NCBI RefSeq assembly: GCF_036030735.1
Contig: NZ_CP107928.1
Location: forward strand, 1,364,001 to 1,428,000
DNA length: 64,000 nt
Direction: 5' to 3'
Origin: Streptomyces sp. NBC_00425
GTDB taxonomy: Bacteria; Actinomycetota; Actinomycetes; Streptomycetales; Streptomycetaceae
How positions within the stretch are numbered: the first letter of the stretch is position 1; the number at the start of each line of letters is the position of its first letter. Below are positions 51,639 through 60,845 of this stretch, piece after piece. Under the pieces are notes generated by a model. That model had not been told where the DNA came from, made no database searches, and was given only the letters and a program-made list of their open reading frames with translations. The translations under genes were made by a program, and so were the position numbers.

Positions 51639-54323
51639 ATGGTCCGTTACGCGTACGACTTCGCAGAGGGCAGCCGTGACCTGGCCGACCTGCTCGGCGG
51701 CAAGGGCGCGAACCTGGCCGAGATGACCCGGCTGGGGCTGCCCGTTCCGCCGGGATTCACGGTGACCACCGAGGCCTGCCGGGTCTTTCTCGCCACTGGC
51801 GCCGAGCCGGACGGTCTGGCCCTCGAGATCGCTGAGCGCCTGACCGCGCTGGAGCGGGCCGCCGGACGGCTGCTGGGGCAGCCGGACGACCCCCTGTTGC
51901 TGTCCGTCCGCTCCGGGGCCCGGTTCTCCATGCCCGGCATGATGGAGACGATCCTCGACATCGGCCTCGGCGACGACTCCGTCCTCGGCCTGGCGAAGGC
52001 GTCCGGGAACGAGCGCTTCGCCTGGGACTCCTACCGAAGGCTCATACAGATGTTCGGCAGCACCGTCATGGGCGTCGACAGCTCACTGTTCGAGAAGGCC
52101 CTGTCCGACCTGAAGACGGACCGGGGCGCGGCGAACGATCTGGGCCTGAACGCGGCGGACCTGTCCGGTCTCGTCGAGACGTACAAGACGCTGATCCGTC
52201 GCGAGACCGGCGAGGACTTCCCGCAGTCCCCTGACGAGCAGTTGCGCCGCGCGGTCCTCGCCGTCTTCGAGTCCTGGAGGGGCGAGCGCGCCCGCGTGTA
52301 CCGCCGTCGCGAGCACATCGCCGACGACCTGGGCACCGCGGTCAACGTGCAGACCATGGTCTTCGGCAACCTCGGCCCCGACTCCGGCAGCGGCGTGGCC
52401 TTCACTCGCGATCCGGCCACGGGACTGCCCGGCCTCTATGGCGACTACCTGGCCGACGCGCAGGGCGAGGATGTCGTCGCCGGCATCCGCAACGCCGTAC
52501 CGCTGACGGCCCTGGAGGAGCTGGACCCGGGCTCCTACGGGCAACTCCTCTGTCACCTGCGGACGTTGGAGACCCACTACCGGGATCTGTGCGACGTCGA
52601 GTTCACCATCGAGCGCGGCCGACTGTGGATGCTCCAGACCCGGGTGGGCAAGCGCACGGCCGAGGCCGCGTTCGCCATCGCCGCGCAGCTGGCCGACGAG
52701 GGGCTGATCTCCCGCGACGAGAGTCTGGCCCGGGTCGGCGGGGACGGGCTCGCGCGGCTGATGTTCCCACGCTTCGACACCTCGGCAGTCGGCGAGCCAC
52801 TGGCACACGGACTCCCGGCCTCGCCCGGTGCCGCGGTGGGCGCCGCGGTCTTCGACTCGGCCGAGGCCGTCCGTCGGGCCGCCGCGGGCGAGAAGGTCGT
52901 CCTCGTACGCCAGGAGACCACCCCCGACGACCTCCCCGGCATGATCGACGCGCAGGCGGTACTCACCAGCCGAGGCGGCAAGACCAGCCACGCGGCCGTG
53001 GTCGCCCGAGGCATGGGCAGGGTCTGCGTGTGCGGTGCCGAGGAACTCACCGTGGACACCGGGGCGCGCCGCTTCACCGTGGGGGAGGCCACCGTCGTGG
53101 AGGGCACGGTCATCTCCGTCGACGGCTCGGCGGGGACCGTGTACCTGGGTGCGGCTCCCCTGGTCGACTCCGCCGTGATGCGGTACTTCGAGACGGGCGA
53201 GCGGTCGGAGGGACTGGTGGACGCCGTGGCCCACGCCATGGAACGGGCGGACGGCGCCCGGCGACTGGAGGTGCGGGCGAACGCAGACACCCCCGAGGAC
53301 GCCGCCCGCGCCCGGCGGTTCGGCGCGCAGGGCGTCGGGCTGTGCCGCACCGAGCACATGTTCCTCGGCGAGCGCCGCAAGCTGGTCGAGGCGATGATCC
53401 TGGCCCGCGACGAGACCGAGCGCGAGGAGGCGCTGAGCGCGCTGCTGCCGCTCCAGCGGCGAGATTTCGTCGGCATTCTGGAGGCGATGGACGGTCTGCC
53501 GGTAACCATCCGGCTCATCGACCCGCCCCTGCACGAGTTCCTGCCCGACCGGACCGAACTCGCCGTGCGCATCGCCACCGCTGGGGCTCGGGGCGCCGCG
53601 CCCGACCGCCACGACACCGAGCTGCTCGATGCCGTCAACCGTATGCACGAGGAGAACCCGATGCTCGGCCTGCGCGGTGTCCGCCTCGGCCTCGTCGTGC
53701 CGGGGCTGGTCGCCATGCAGGTGCGGGCCATCGCCGAGGCGGTCGTGGAACGCACGAGGTCCGGCGGGTCTCCGAAGGCGGAGATCATGGTTCCACTGGT
53801 CGGCGCCGTCGAGGAACTGCGCATCGAACGCCAAGAGGTGGAACACGTTCTCGCCGAGGTGTCCGAGGAGGCCGGCATCCCGGTGCGCTGTCCGGTCGGC
53901 ACGATGATCGAGTTGCCCCGGGCCGCGCTCACGGCCGGCCGGATCGCCGAGGAGGCGGAGTTCTTCTCGTTCGGCACCAACGACCTCACCCAGACCACCT
54001 GGGGGTTCTCCCGCGACGACGTCGAGGCGGCGTTCTTCTCCGCTTATCTCGACAAAGGCATCTTCGCCACCTCCCCGTTCGAGACGCTCGACCGCGCGGG
54101 CGTGGGCCGTCTGGTCCGGATCGCGGCCGACGAAGGCCGTGCCGCCCGTCCCGACCTGAAGATCGGCGTCTGCGGCGAGCATGGCGGGGATCCAAAATCC
54201 ATCCACTTCTTCCATACGGCGGGCCTCGACTACGTCTCCTGCTCGCCGTTCCGCGTCCCGGTCGCGCGGCTGGAGGCCGGTCGCGCGGCCCTCCCCGGCA
54301 CCGGGACGAGCGACACCAGGTGA
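51639..54323 (+). CDS. ppdK: Pyruvate, phosphate dikinase
   Basis: An 894-residue PPDK: N-terminal ATP-grasp with GGKGANLAEMTRLGLPVPPGF and VRSGARFSMPGMMETILDIG, the swivelling phosphohistidine domain with His451 in TSRGGKTSHAAVVARGMG, and a C-terminal PEP-binding TIM barrel with GLCRTEHMF, NDLTQTTWGFSRDD and the catalytic Cys845 in CGEHGGDP. It interconverts pyruvate, ATP and phosphate with PEP, AMP and pyrophosphate, a way to recover energy as pyrophosphate or make PEP when oxygen is low. ACGGAGGAGA precedes the ATG. The CBS gene starts 16 bp later, so they form an operon. Confidence 0.95.
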   Translation: MVRYAYDFAEGSRDLADLLGGKGANLAEMTRLGLPVPPGFTVTTEACRVFLATGAEPDGLALEIAERLTALERAAGRLLGQPDDPLLLSVRSGARFSMPGMMETILDIGLGDDSVLGLAKASGNERFAWDSYRRLIQMFGSTVMGVDSSLFEKALSDLKTDRGAANDLGLNAADLSGLVETYKTLIRRETGEDFPQSPDEQLRRAVLAVFESWRGERARVYRRREHIADDLGTAVNVQTMVFGNLGPDSGSGVAFTRDPATGLPGLYGDYLADAQGEDVVAGIRNAVPLTALEELDPGSYGQLLCHLRTLETHYRDLCDVEFTIERGRLWMLQTRVGKRTAEAAFAIAAQLADEGLISRDESLARVGGDGLARLMFPRFDTSAVGEPLAHGLPASPGAAVGAAVFDSAEAVRRAAAGEKVVLVRQETTPDDLPGMIDAQAVLTSRGGKTSHAAVVARGMGRVCVCGAEELTVDTGARRFTVGEATVVEGTVISVDGSAGTVYLGAAPLVDSAVMRYFETGERSEGLVDAVAHAMERADGARRLEVRANADTPEDAARARRFGAQGVGLCRTEHMFLGERRKLVEAMILARDETEREEALSALLPLQRRDFVGILEAMDGLPVTIRLIDPPLHEFLPDRTELAVRIATAGARGAAPDRHDTELLDAVNRMHEENPMLGLRGVRLGLVVPGLVAMQVRAIAEAVVERTRSGGSPKAEIMVPLVGAVEELRIERQEVEHVLAEVSEEAGIPVRCPVGTMIELPRAALTAGRIAEEAEFFSFGTNDLTQTTWGFSRDDVEAAFFSAYLDKGIFATSPFETLDRAGVGRLVRIAADEGRAARPDLKIGVCGEHGGDPKSIHFFHTAGLDYVSCSPFRVPVARLEAGRAALPGTGTSDTR

Positions 54324-54339
54324 CCAGGAGGTGGTCGGC

Positions 54340-55053
54340 ATGACCCGCATCGTGGGTGAGGTGATGACCCGGGAGGTCGTAGAGGCGCACCGGGGGACGC
54401 CGTTCAAGGAACTGGTGCGTCTGCTGAACCGGCACGGCATCAGCGGCCTGCCCGTCGTGGATCACGACGACAAGGTCGTGGGAGTGATCAGCGAGACCGA
54501 TCTGATCCGGCGCCAGGCGGCCCGGTCCGCGGACGGCTGGGCTCGGCGTCCCCGCATCCCCTGGCGGGGCCGCTCCACGCGGCGTGCCGACGCGGTGGCC
54601 GGCGCCACCACGGCGGCGGAGCTGATGACGACGCCCGCGATCACCGTGCATCCGGAACAGCGCATCGGGGACGCGGCCCGGCTGATGGAGAGACACGGCG
54701 TGGAACGTCTCCCGGTCGTGGACGAGGCGGACCGGCTGATCGGCATCGCCACCCGCCGGGACCTGCTGCGGGTCTTCCTGCGCACGGACGACGAGATCCG
54801 ACGGGACGTCCTCGACGAGGTGCTGGACCGAGGCCTGGGCCTGCCGGCCCACAGCGTGGCCGTCTCGGTACGCGACGGCATGGTCACCCTCGAAGGGACC
54901 GCGGAGCAGCGTGTCGATGCCGCGCTGGCGATCTGGCTGACGTATCGCATCGACGGGGTGATCGGCGTGGTCAACAGGCTGAACCTCCTTGTCGAAGCGG
55001 GGCCGTTCAGCGCTGCGAAGGGACCAACGGGACCTGGGAGGGAGAACCCCTGA
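54340..55053 (+). CDS. CBS-pair and BON domain protein
   Basis: The 237-residue protein has two CBS motifs (residues 3-60: MTREVVEAHRGTPFKELVRLL, then GISGLPVVDHDDKVVGVISETDL; and 92-148: LMTTPAITVHPEQRIGDAARLM, then GVERLPVVDEADRLIGIATRRDLL) and a BON domain (150-215: VRDGMVTLEGTAEQRVDAALA). CBS pairs bind adenosyl nucleotides. A CBS protein (Rv2626c) is a classic member of the mycobacterial DosR regulon. AGGAGG lies eight bases before the ATG, and it is 16 bp behind ppdK, so it may report energy charge for that pathway. Confidence 0.9.
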   Translation: MTRIVGEVMTREVVEAHRGTPFKELVRLLNRHGISGLPVVDHDDKVVGVISETDLIRRQAARSADGWARRPRIPWRGRSTRRADAVAGATTAAELMTTPAITVHPEQRIGDAARLMERHGVERLPVVDEADRLIGIATRRDLLRVFLRTDDEIRRDVLDEVLDRGLGLPAHSVAVSVRDGMVTLEGTAEQRVDAALAIWLTYRIDGVIGVVNRLNLLVEAGPFSAAKGPTGPGRENP

Positions 55054-55109
55054 CGAGAGACGCTGCTGGTGGGAGCGATACCCACGCCTCATCTTGCCGC
55101 TCCCTCCCC

Positions 55110-55133
55110 GTGCCGCCGCCCCCGCGGCGGCAC
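55110..55133 (+). terminator. Perfect hairpin between the CBS gene and adhE
   Basis: GTGCCGCCGC and GCGGCGGCAC pair perfectly (10 bp) around a CCCC loop, 57 bases after the CBS stop and 28 bases before the adhE start. It could be a partial terminator or an mRNA stability element. There is no T-run. Confidence 0.6.
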
Positions 55134-55160
55134 CCTCTCGACGACGGAGGCTCGCCCCCC

Positions 55161-57863
55161 ATGACCCGCCACGACGAACCCGGCGCGACCACCGCCCCCG
55201 CCGCCGCGCCGTCCGACACCGCCATCGCGGTGGACCGGCTGGTGACGAACGGGCTCAAGGCACTCGCCGACTACGAGGCGCTCGACCAGGAGCAGGTCGA
55301 CCACATCGTGAAGAAGGCGTCGGTCGCCGCCCTCGATCAGCACACCGCGCTCGCGATGCTCGCGGTGGAGGAGACCGGTCGCGGCGTCTTCGAGGACAAG
55401 GCCGCCAAGAACATGTTCGCCTGCGAGCACGTCACGCACAGCATGGGCCCGATGAAGACGGTCGGCGTCATCGCCCGCGACGACCTCGAGGACATGATCG
55501 AGGTGGCCGAGCCCGTGGGAGTGGTGTGCGCGATCACGCCCGTCACCAACCCGACCTCCACCACCGTCTTCAAGGCGCTGATGGCGCTGAAGACCCGCAA
55601 CCCGGTCGTGTTCGCCTTCCACCCGTCCGCCCAGCGTTGCTCCGCGCAGGCGGCCCGCATCGTGCGCGACGCGGCCGTCGCCGCGGGTGCGCCCGAGCAC
55701 TGTGTGCAGTGGATCGAGACCCCGTCCGTGGCAGCCACCAACACCCTGATGCGGCACCCGGGCGTCTCCCTGATCCTGGCCACCGGCGGCAACGCCATGG
55801 TCAAGGCGGCCTATTCGGCCGGCAAGCCCGCCCTGGGCGTGGGCGCCGGCAACGTGCCGGCCTATGTCCACCGAAGCGCCGAGCTGCGCCGGGCCGTCAA
55901 CGACCTGGTGCTGTCGAAGGCGTTCGACAACGGCATGATCTGTGCCTCCGAACAGGCCGTCATCCTGGACGCAGAGATCTACGACGCCGCGCTGGCCGAA
56001 TTCCGCACCCTGCACGCCCACTTGGCCACCGCCGAGGAGAAGGCGAAGCTGGAGGCGTTCCTGTTCCCCGCGAGCCGGGCGGACACCGCGGGCGCGGGCT
56101 GCGAACCCAAGGTCAACTCGGCGGCCGTCGGGCAGAGCCCGGCCTGGATCGCGGAGCAGGCGGGCTTCACCGTGCCCGACAGCACCTCGCTCATCCTCGT
56201 CGAGACCGGCCGGGTCGGGCCCGACGAGCCACTCACCCGCGAGAAACTCTGCCCGGTCCTCGCCGTCCTGCGCGCCGGCTCCACGGAACGGGGCTTCGAC
56301 CTGGCCGCCGACATGGTGGCCTTCCACGGGCAGGGCCACAGCGCCGTCATCCACACCGGAGACACGGCACTGGCGGAGGCGTACGGCAAGCGGATGAAGA
56401 CCGTGCGGGTCATCGTCAACGCCCCGTCCTCACAGGGCGCGATCGGCGGCATCTACAACAGCCTGCTGCCCTCGCTGACGCTGGGGTGCGGTTCCTGGGG
56501 CAGCACCTCGGTGTCCAACAACGTCTCCGCCGCCCAGCTGCTGAACGTCAAGCGCGTCACGGCGCGACGCAACAACCTCCAGTGGTTCAAGGTCCCGCCG
56601 AAGATCTACTTCGAGCCGCAGTCCATCCGCTACCTCGCCTCGATGCCGGACGTCCACCGCGTCACCGTCGTCACCGACGCGACGATGACCCGCCTCGGCC
56701 TCGTCGACCGGGTCGAGCGCGTGCTGCGGCGCCGCCGGGAACCGGTCACCGTCCAGATCATCGACAACGTGGAACCCGAGCCCAGCATCGGCTCCGTCCG
56801 GCACGGCGCACGCCTCATGGGCGACTTCCGCCCGGACACCGTCATCGCCCTCGGAGGCGGCTCCCCGATGGACGCGGCCAAGGTGATGTGGCTGTTGTAC
56901 GAGCAGCAGGCCGAAGGCAAGGACGTCGACTTCGCCGACATGCGGCACAAGTTCTCCGACATCCGCAAACGCGCCTTCCGCTTCCCGACGCTGGGCAGGC
57001 TCGCCCGGCTGGTGTGCATCCCGACGACCTCCGGCACCGGCGCGGAGGTGACACCGTTCGCCGTCATCTCCGACCCCGCCACCGGCAAGAAGTACCCGCT
57101 GGCCGACTACGCGCTCACGCCCAGCGTGGCCATCGTCGACCCACTGCTCACCACCGCGCTGCCCCACGCGCTGGCCGCCGACAGCGGCTTCGACGCCCTG
57201 ACCCACGCCGTCGAGGCGTATGTGTCGGTGTATGCCAACGACTTCACCGACGGCCTCGCCCTGCACGCGATCCGGCTGATCTTCGACAACCTCGAAGCCG
57301 CCGTGAACGACCGGGCGAACCGGCCCCGGGCCCGGGAGAAGATGCACAACGCCGGCACCCTCGCGGGCATGGCCTTCGGCAACGCCTTCCTCGGCATCGT
57401 CCACGCCATGTCCCACACCCTCGGCGCCACCTTCCACATCGCCCACGGCCGCACCAACGCCGTGCTGCTGCCGCACGTCATCCGCTACAACGGCACCGTC
57501 CCCACGAAACTCACCGGCTGGCCCAAGTACGAGAACTACCGGGCCCCCGAACGCTTCCAGGACATCGCCCGCACCCTCGGGCTGCCCGCCGCCACCCCGG
57601 CCGAGGGCGTCGAGTCGCTCGCCCGCGCGGTGGAGGGACTCCGCGACACCGTGGGCATCGAGCCGACGTTCCAGACCCTCGGCGTCGATGAAAGGACCTT
57701 CCTGGACGCCCTCCCCCAGCAGGCCCTCAACGCCTATGAGGACCAGTGCGCGCCCGCCAACCCGAGGATGCCCATGCTCGACGACATGCGGGAACTGATG
57801 CGTACGGCCTACTACGGACGTATGCGGCCCCGCCCCGACGTCGAGCCGGCGCAGCAGCCGTAG
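55161..57863 (+). CDS. adhE: Bifunctional aldehyde-alcohol dehydrogenase
   Basis: A 900-residue AdhE: residues 30-470 are a CoA-acylating aldehyde dehydrogenase (AITPVTNPTSTTVFKAL, VGAGNVPAYVH, active-site Cys261 in GMICASEQAV), and 490-890 are an iron-dependent alcohol dehydrogenase (LGGGSPMDAAKVMWLLYE, CIPTTSGTGAEVTPFAVI, HGRTNAVLLPHVI with metal His). It converts acetyl-CoA to ethanol through acetaldehyde and regenerates NAD+ in fermentation, uncommon in the mostly aerobic Streptomyces. It follows the ppdK-CBS operon by about 108 bp, with a hairpin between. I see no DevR-like dyad of its own. Confidence 0.95.
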   Translation: MTRHDEPGATTAPAAAPSDTAIAVDRLVTNGLKALADYEALDQEQVDHIVKKASVAALDQHTALAMLAVEETGRGVFEDKAAKNMFACEHVTHSMGPMKTVGVIARDDLEDMIEVAEPVGVVCAITPVTNPTSTTVFKALMALKTRNPVVFAFHPSAQRCSAQAARIVRDAAVAAGAPEHCVQWIETPSVAATNTLMRHPGVSLILATGGNAMVKAAYSAGKPALGVGAGNVPAYVHRSAELRRAVNDLVLSKAFDNGMICASEQAVILDAEIYDAALAEFRTLHAHLATAEEKAKLEAFLFPASRADTAGAGCEPKVNSAAVGQSPAWIAEQAGFTVPDSTSLILVETGRVGPDEPLTREKLCPVLAVLRAGSTERGFDLAADMVAFHGQGHSAVIHTGDTALAEAYGKRMKTVRVIVNAPSSQGAIGGIYNSLLPSLTLGCGSWGSTSVSNNVSAAQLLNVKRVTARRNNLQWFKVPPKIYFEPQSIRYLASMPDVHRVTVVTDATMTRLGLVDRVERVLRRRREPVTVQIIDNVEPEPSIGSVRHGARLMGDFRPDTVIALGGGSPMDAAKVMWLLYEQQAEGKDVDFADMRHKFSDIRKRAFRFPTLGRLARLVCIPTTSGTGAEVTPFAVISDPATGKKYPLADYALTPSVAIVDPLLTTALPHALAADSGFDALTHAVEAYVSVYANDFTDGLALHAIRLIFDNLEAAVNDRANRPRAREKMHNAGTLAGMAFGNAFLGIVHAMSHTLGATFHIAHGRTNAVLLPHVIRYNGTVPTKLTGWPKYENYRAPERFQDIARTLGLPAATPAEGVESLARAVEGLRDTVGIEPTFQTLGVDERTFLDALPQQALNAYEDQCAPANPRMPMLDDMRELMRTAYYGRMRPRPDVEPAQQP

Positions 57864-57967
57864 TCCACGCGCCGCCGCCACTCCCGCCCTGCACTGGCAG
57901 CAGCGGTGGCAGGGGTCGCCCGGTCACCGCCGCCCGGCCGTCCGGCCCCGAGCGAGCGGACCCCGCG

Positions 57968-58003
57968 GGGCCGGTGCGCCCGAGTGGAGGGGACCTTCGG
58001 CCC
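57968..58003. promoter_or_regulatory. Tandem DevR/OsdR-like dyads upstream of the flavohemoglobin gene
   Basis: GGGCC-GGTG-CGCCC (57968-57981, one half imperfect) and GGGAC-CTTC-GGCCC (57990-58003, perfect) have centres 22 bp apart, 121 bp before the start codon. Confidence 0.6.
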
Positions 58004-58124
58004 TGCTTCGGCCCGTAGGCCCCCACAGCGCCTGGAGGCGGTCCCGCGGCTGCTACACAGAAGACGCCACCGTCTGAGGCGACGCGGCTTCCTTTCCCTT
58101 CATCCACCCCTTCCGGGAGAATCC

Positions 58125-59339
58125 ATGCTGTCCGCAGAATCCGCCGCCCTCGTACGAGCCACCCTTCCCGCCGTGGGCGGAGCACTCGACGAAATCACCG
58201 ACCGCTTCTACGCCACGATGTTCCACGACCGCCCGGAACTTCTCGACGGGATGTTCAACCGCGGCAACCAGGCCAGCGGAGCCCAACGCCGTGCCCTGGC
58301 GGCGTCGATCGCCGGATTCGCCGGAGCGCTGCTGGAGAGTCCCGGAGCGCGGCCGGACGCGCTGCTGTCCCGGATCGCCCACAAACACGCCGCCGTCGGC
58401 GTCACCGACGACCAGTACACGATCGTCCACAAGTATCTGTTCGGCGCCATCGCCGAGGTCCTCGGCGACGCGGTCACGGCGGAGGTGGCGGCGGCCTGGG
58501 ACGAGGTCTACTGGCTGATGGCCGGCGCCCTGATCAGTCGTGAGGCACTCCTCTACCAGGACGCGGGCGTTCGGCCCGGTGGGACCTGGCGGCCCTGGAC
58601 GGTCGTCGAACGCCGTGCCGAGACCGCCGACGTGGTGTCCTTCCTGCTCCGTCCGGCCGACGGCGAACCGGCGCCGCGGGCCCGCGCGGGCCAGTACGTG
58701 AGCGTCCGCGTGGGCATGGCCGACGGAACACACCAACTGCGCCAGTACAGCCTGTCCTCGGCCCCGGGGGGAGACCTGCGGCGGATCACCGTGAAACGGG
58801 TCAGGGGCGACGCCGCCAGCCCGGACGGCGAGGTCTCCTCCCTGCTGTACGACGGCGTCCGTCAAGGGGAAGAACTGCTGCTGTCCGCACCCTTCGGTGA
58901 CGTCTTCCTCGACGACGGGGCGGACTCCGCCACGCCGCTCGTGCTCGTTTCGGCGGGCATCGGCTGCACCCCCATGACGGGGATATTGGCCCACCTCGCG
59001 GCCACCGGCTCGACCCGCCCGGTACTGGTCCTGCACGCCGACCACTCCCCCGCCGACCATGCCCTGCGTGCCGAGACGCACGAGCTCGTCGCGCAACTGC
59101 CGGACGCCCACGCCGTCTTCTGGTACGAGCACCCGGGAGCGCGGGAACCCGACGCCCGCACCGGCCTGATGGACCTGAGCGGTATCGAACTCCCCGACGG
59201 CGCGACCGTGTTCCTGTGCGGACCGCTGCCCTTCATGCGGGACGTGCGCGGCAGGCTGCTGCGCGCCGGGGTTCCCGCACAGCGCATCCGATACGAGGTC
59301 TTCGGCCCCGACCTGTGGCTCCCCGCCACCGTGGTCTGA
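58125..59339 (+). CDS. hmp: Flavohemoglobin (nitric oxide dioxygenase)
   Basis: The 404-residue protein has an N-terminal globin (1-140) with B10 Tyr29 in RFYATMF and proximal His88 in HKHAAVGV, then a ferredoxin-reductase-like FAD domain (RQYSLSSAP near residue 205) and a NAD(P)H domain (SAGIGCTPMTGIL near 285, CGPLPFMRDV). It oxidises NO to nitrate using O2 and NAD(P)H. In a hypoxia-type island it would protect against NO formed from nitrate or nitrite. A purine-rich GGGAGA precedes the ATG. Control by the tandem dyads upstream is inferred. Confidence 0.95.
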   Translation: MLSAESAALVRATLPAVGGALDEITDRFYATMFHDRPELLDGMFNRGNQASGAQRRALAASIAGFAGALLESPGARPDALLSRIAHKHAAVGVTDDQYTIVHKYLFGAIAEVLGDAVTAEVAAAWDEVYWLMAGALISREALLYQDAGVRPGGTWRPWTVVERRAETADVVSFLLRPADGEPAPRARAGQYVSVRVGMADGTHQLRQYSLSSAPGGDLRRITVKRVRGDAASPDGEVSSLLYDGVRQGEELLLSAPFGDVFLDDGADSATPLVLVSAGIGCTPMTGILAHLAATGSTRPVLVLHADHSPADHALRAETHELVAQLPDAHAVFWYEHPGAREPDARTGLMDLSGIELPDGATVFLCGPLPFMRDVRGRLLRAGVPAQRIRYEVFGPDLWLPATVV

Positions 59340-59377
59340 GCGGCGGGCTGCTGCACTGGAGACCATGCACCGCCGCT
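59339..59377 (+). terminator. Possible terminator after hmp
   Basis: AGCGGCGG (59339-59346, including the last base of the stop codon) pairs with CCGCCGCT (59370-59377) over a 23-base loop. Confidence 0.4.
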
Positions 59378-59395
59378 AGCCCGCCCGTGGTGAAA

Positions 59396-59431
59396 GGGAC
59401 ATCCGTCCCCGCCGGCGGGGACCTTCGGCCG
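59396..59431. promoter_or_regulatory. Tandem DevR/OsdR-like dyads upstream of the broken PNPOx gene
   Basis: GGGAC-ATCC-GTCCC (59396-59409) is a perfect dyad; GGGAC-CTTC-GGCCG (59418-59431) misses one base. Centres are 22 bp apart, 114 bp before the start codon. Confidence 0.65.
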
Positions 59432-59545
59432 CCGGCGGGGACGGTGTGGCGCGAGGGAGAGTGGCATCAGGAGCGGCACCGATCCCCCGCGGTGTCGCTC
59501 CGCCCACATGGTCGGACCACACATGGCGGCGGGAGACAGAGAACC

Positions 59546-59952
59546 GTGAGCGACCCGACGATACGGAGTGTCGAGCTGACGGGCGCGGAGGCGCTGCGGC
59601 TCCTGGGCGGTGTCTCCCTGGGACGGATCGTCTTCACCCGGCAGGCGCTGCCGACCATCCGTCCGGTCAACCGTGTCCTGATCGACGGCGACATCGTCAT
59701 CCGCACCCGAGGTGACGCCGCGCTGACCCGGTACACCGGGCACGCCGGGGTGAAGGCGCAGTCGTGGCCGACGACATCGACCCCGTCAGCCATGGCGGAC
59801 GGGGCGTGGTCGTCACCGGCTATGCGCGGCTGGTCACCGATCCGCCGGAACTGGCGCGCTACCAGGCCTTGCTGCGTCCCTGGAGCACGCAGAGGATGGA
59901 TCACGGCGTCCGTATCCACCCCGATCTGGTCTCCGGGCTTCGCCTGACGGCC
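59546..59952 (+). pseudogene. Pyridoxamine 5'-phosphate oxidase-like gene with a frameshift
   Basis: The GTG frame gives a normal PNPOx N-terminus (ELTGAEALRLLGGVSLGRIVF, LPTIRPVNRVLIDGDIVIRT) up to GHAGVKAQ, then the family pattern continues only in another frame (ADDIDPVSHGGRGVVVTGYARLV, then HGVRIHPDLVSGLRLTA). One base missing near 59772 (CAGTCGTGG, where CAGTTCGTGG would restore Gln-Phe-Val-Ala-Asp-Asp) explains it. The normal stop is also missing: the frame runs on into the antisense of a truncated stress-protein gene. The family are flavin split-barrel proteins common in DosR-type regulons. Promoter dyads are intact, so loss may be recent. A sequencing error could explain the shift but not the lost stop. 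Confidence 0.75.
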
Positions 59953-60137
59953 GGATGCCGCCGCCGTATCCGCGACGCTGCGCAACGAAGGACCGGTTCG
60001 GCCTCGGCACGGTCCGGGACCGCGTACGGCAGACGAAGGGCGACGCCGTGCCGCTCGGCCTCCGCCGCGGCCCAGTCCGACGCCCGTGCTGAGATCAAGG
60101 AGCCGTTCACTCCTACGGCTATGTGACGCGAGGTCAT
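59901..60137 (-). pseudogene. Truncated universal stress protein gene
   Basis: The open frame has a good start (GGGAGGG, six bases before ATG) and a normal Usp beginning: MTSRHIAVGVNGSLISARASDWAAAEAERHGVALRL, YAVPDRAEAEPVL. After about 65 residues the resemblance stops and the last dozen codons are simply antisense to the PNPOx gene. Full two-domain proteins are about 290-300 residues. The likely history is a deletion that removed the C-terminal 230 residues and the end of the convergent PNPOx gene. A dyad like those of the other island genes lies 125 bp upstream. Confidence 0.75.
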
Positions 60138-60261
60138 GGCCGTCCCTCCCCTGTCGTGGGTATCTGCCCGATGGAGGCGTCGCGTGCCGTGGGCACCGGC
60201 CTGCGTGGACGATGCTTCTCGGGCTCCGAGGCCCGCGGCAGAGCCGAGCGGGCCCGACCGA

Positions 60262-60275
60262 GCGCCGAACGGCCC
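60262..60275. promoter_or_regulatory. DevR/OsdR-like dyad upstream of the truncated stress gene
   Basis: On the minus strand GGGCC-GTTC-GGCGC, one base from the ideal dyad; a further half-site GGCCC lies about two turns away on the downstream side. Confidence 0.4.
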
Positions 60276-60291
60276 TTGTGGCAAGGACCGT

Positions 60292-60732
60292 TCAGAAGGG
60301 CAGGCGTACGCCGTGCAGGGTGCGTCCGGCTGCGAGTTCGCGACCGGTGACCAGCTCCGGATCGATGCGTACGAAGATCTCCCGAGGCGCCGACACCCAG
60401 GAACGGGGTCCGGTGCGCAGCAGCCGTTCGTGCTCGGCGAGGTCGGTGATCAGGCCGGCGGCTCCGGTGACCACGACGCTCCATCCGGAGTGCGTGGCCG
60501 CGTCGACCTCGTCGGCCTCGAAGGCGACCACCGCTCCGTCGATCGCGCGCACCAGTTCCGAGGCGGCCGAGGTGCGTATCAGCACCGCGCCGTCGCGGTC
60601 CAGGGCGAAGTTGACCGGCAGGACGGCCGGCAGCGCGTGCCGGGTGTACACGATGCGTCCCACGGGCACCTTGGCCAGCAGGCGCAGGCACTCCTGCCGG
60701 TCGAGTTCGCGGAATCCGTCGTTGGCGTCCAT
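60292..60732 (-). CDS. Pyridoxamine 5'-phosphate oxidase family protein
   Basis: The 146-residue split-barrel protein has LDRQECLRLLAKVPVGRIVYTRHALPAVLPVNF at residues 10-43, FEADEVDAATHSGWSVVVTGAA near 72-95 and a C-terminal IFVRIDPELVTGREL. This fold binds flavin (FMN or F420) or heme; in DosR-type regulons such proteins are common, but their reactions are unknown. It is intact, unlike its relative at 59.5 kb. AGAAGGCAG precedes the ATG. A possible control dyad lies about 75 bp upstream. Confidence 0.88.
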   Translation of the reverse strand: MDANDGFRELDRQECLRLLAKVPVGRIVYTRHALPAVLPVNFALDRDGAVLIRTSAASELVRAIDGAVVAFEADEVDAATHSGWSVVVTGAAGLITDLAEHERLLRTGPRSWVSAPREIFVRIDPELVTGRELAAGRTLHGVRLPF

Positions 60733-60806
60733 CTGCCTTCTCGTCTCTCACCTGGTGAATCCGGGCCGCGCCGGGCCATCCTCAAGTCGTGAGGAGCCTG
60801 CGGCCG

Positions 60807-60820
60807 GGGACCGTCGGTCC
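60807..60820. promoter_or_regulatory. Possible DevR/OsdR-like dyad upstream of the PNPOx gene
   Basis: GGGAC-CGTC-GGTCC: the left half is perfect, the right half GGTCC is shifted by one base. Weaker than the other sites. Confidence 0.35.
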
Positions 60821-60845
60821 AAGGCCGGCCCGAGAACGACCCGGT

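Noticed and set aside
55054..55160. DevR-like dyad upstream of adhE (GTGGG and CCCAC around 55069-55085)
   Set aside because: The arms do not fit GGGnC-N4-GnCCC and the centre is seven bases; adhE may rely on the ppdK promoter.
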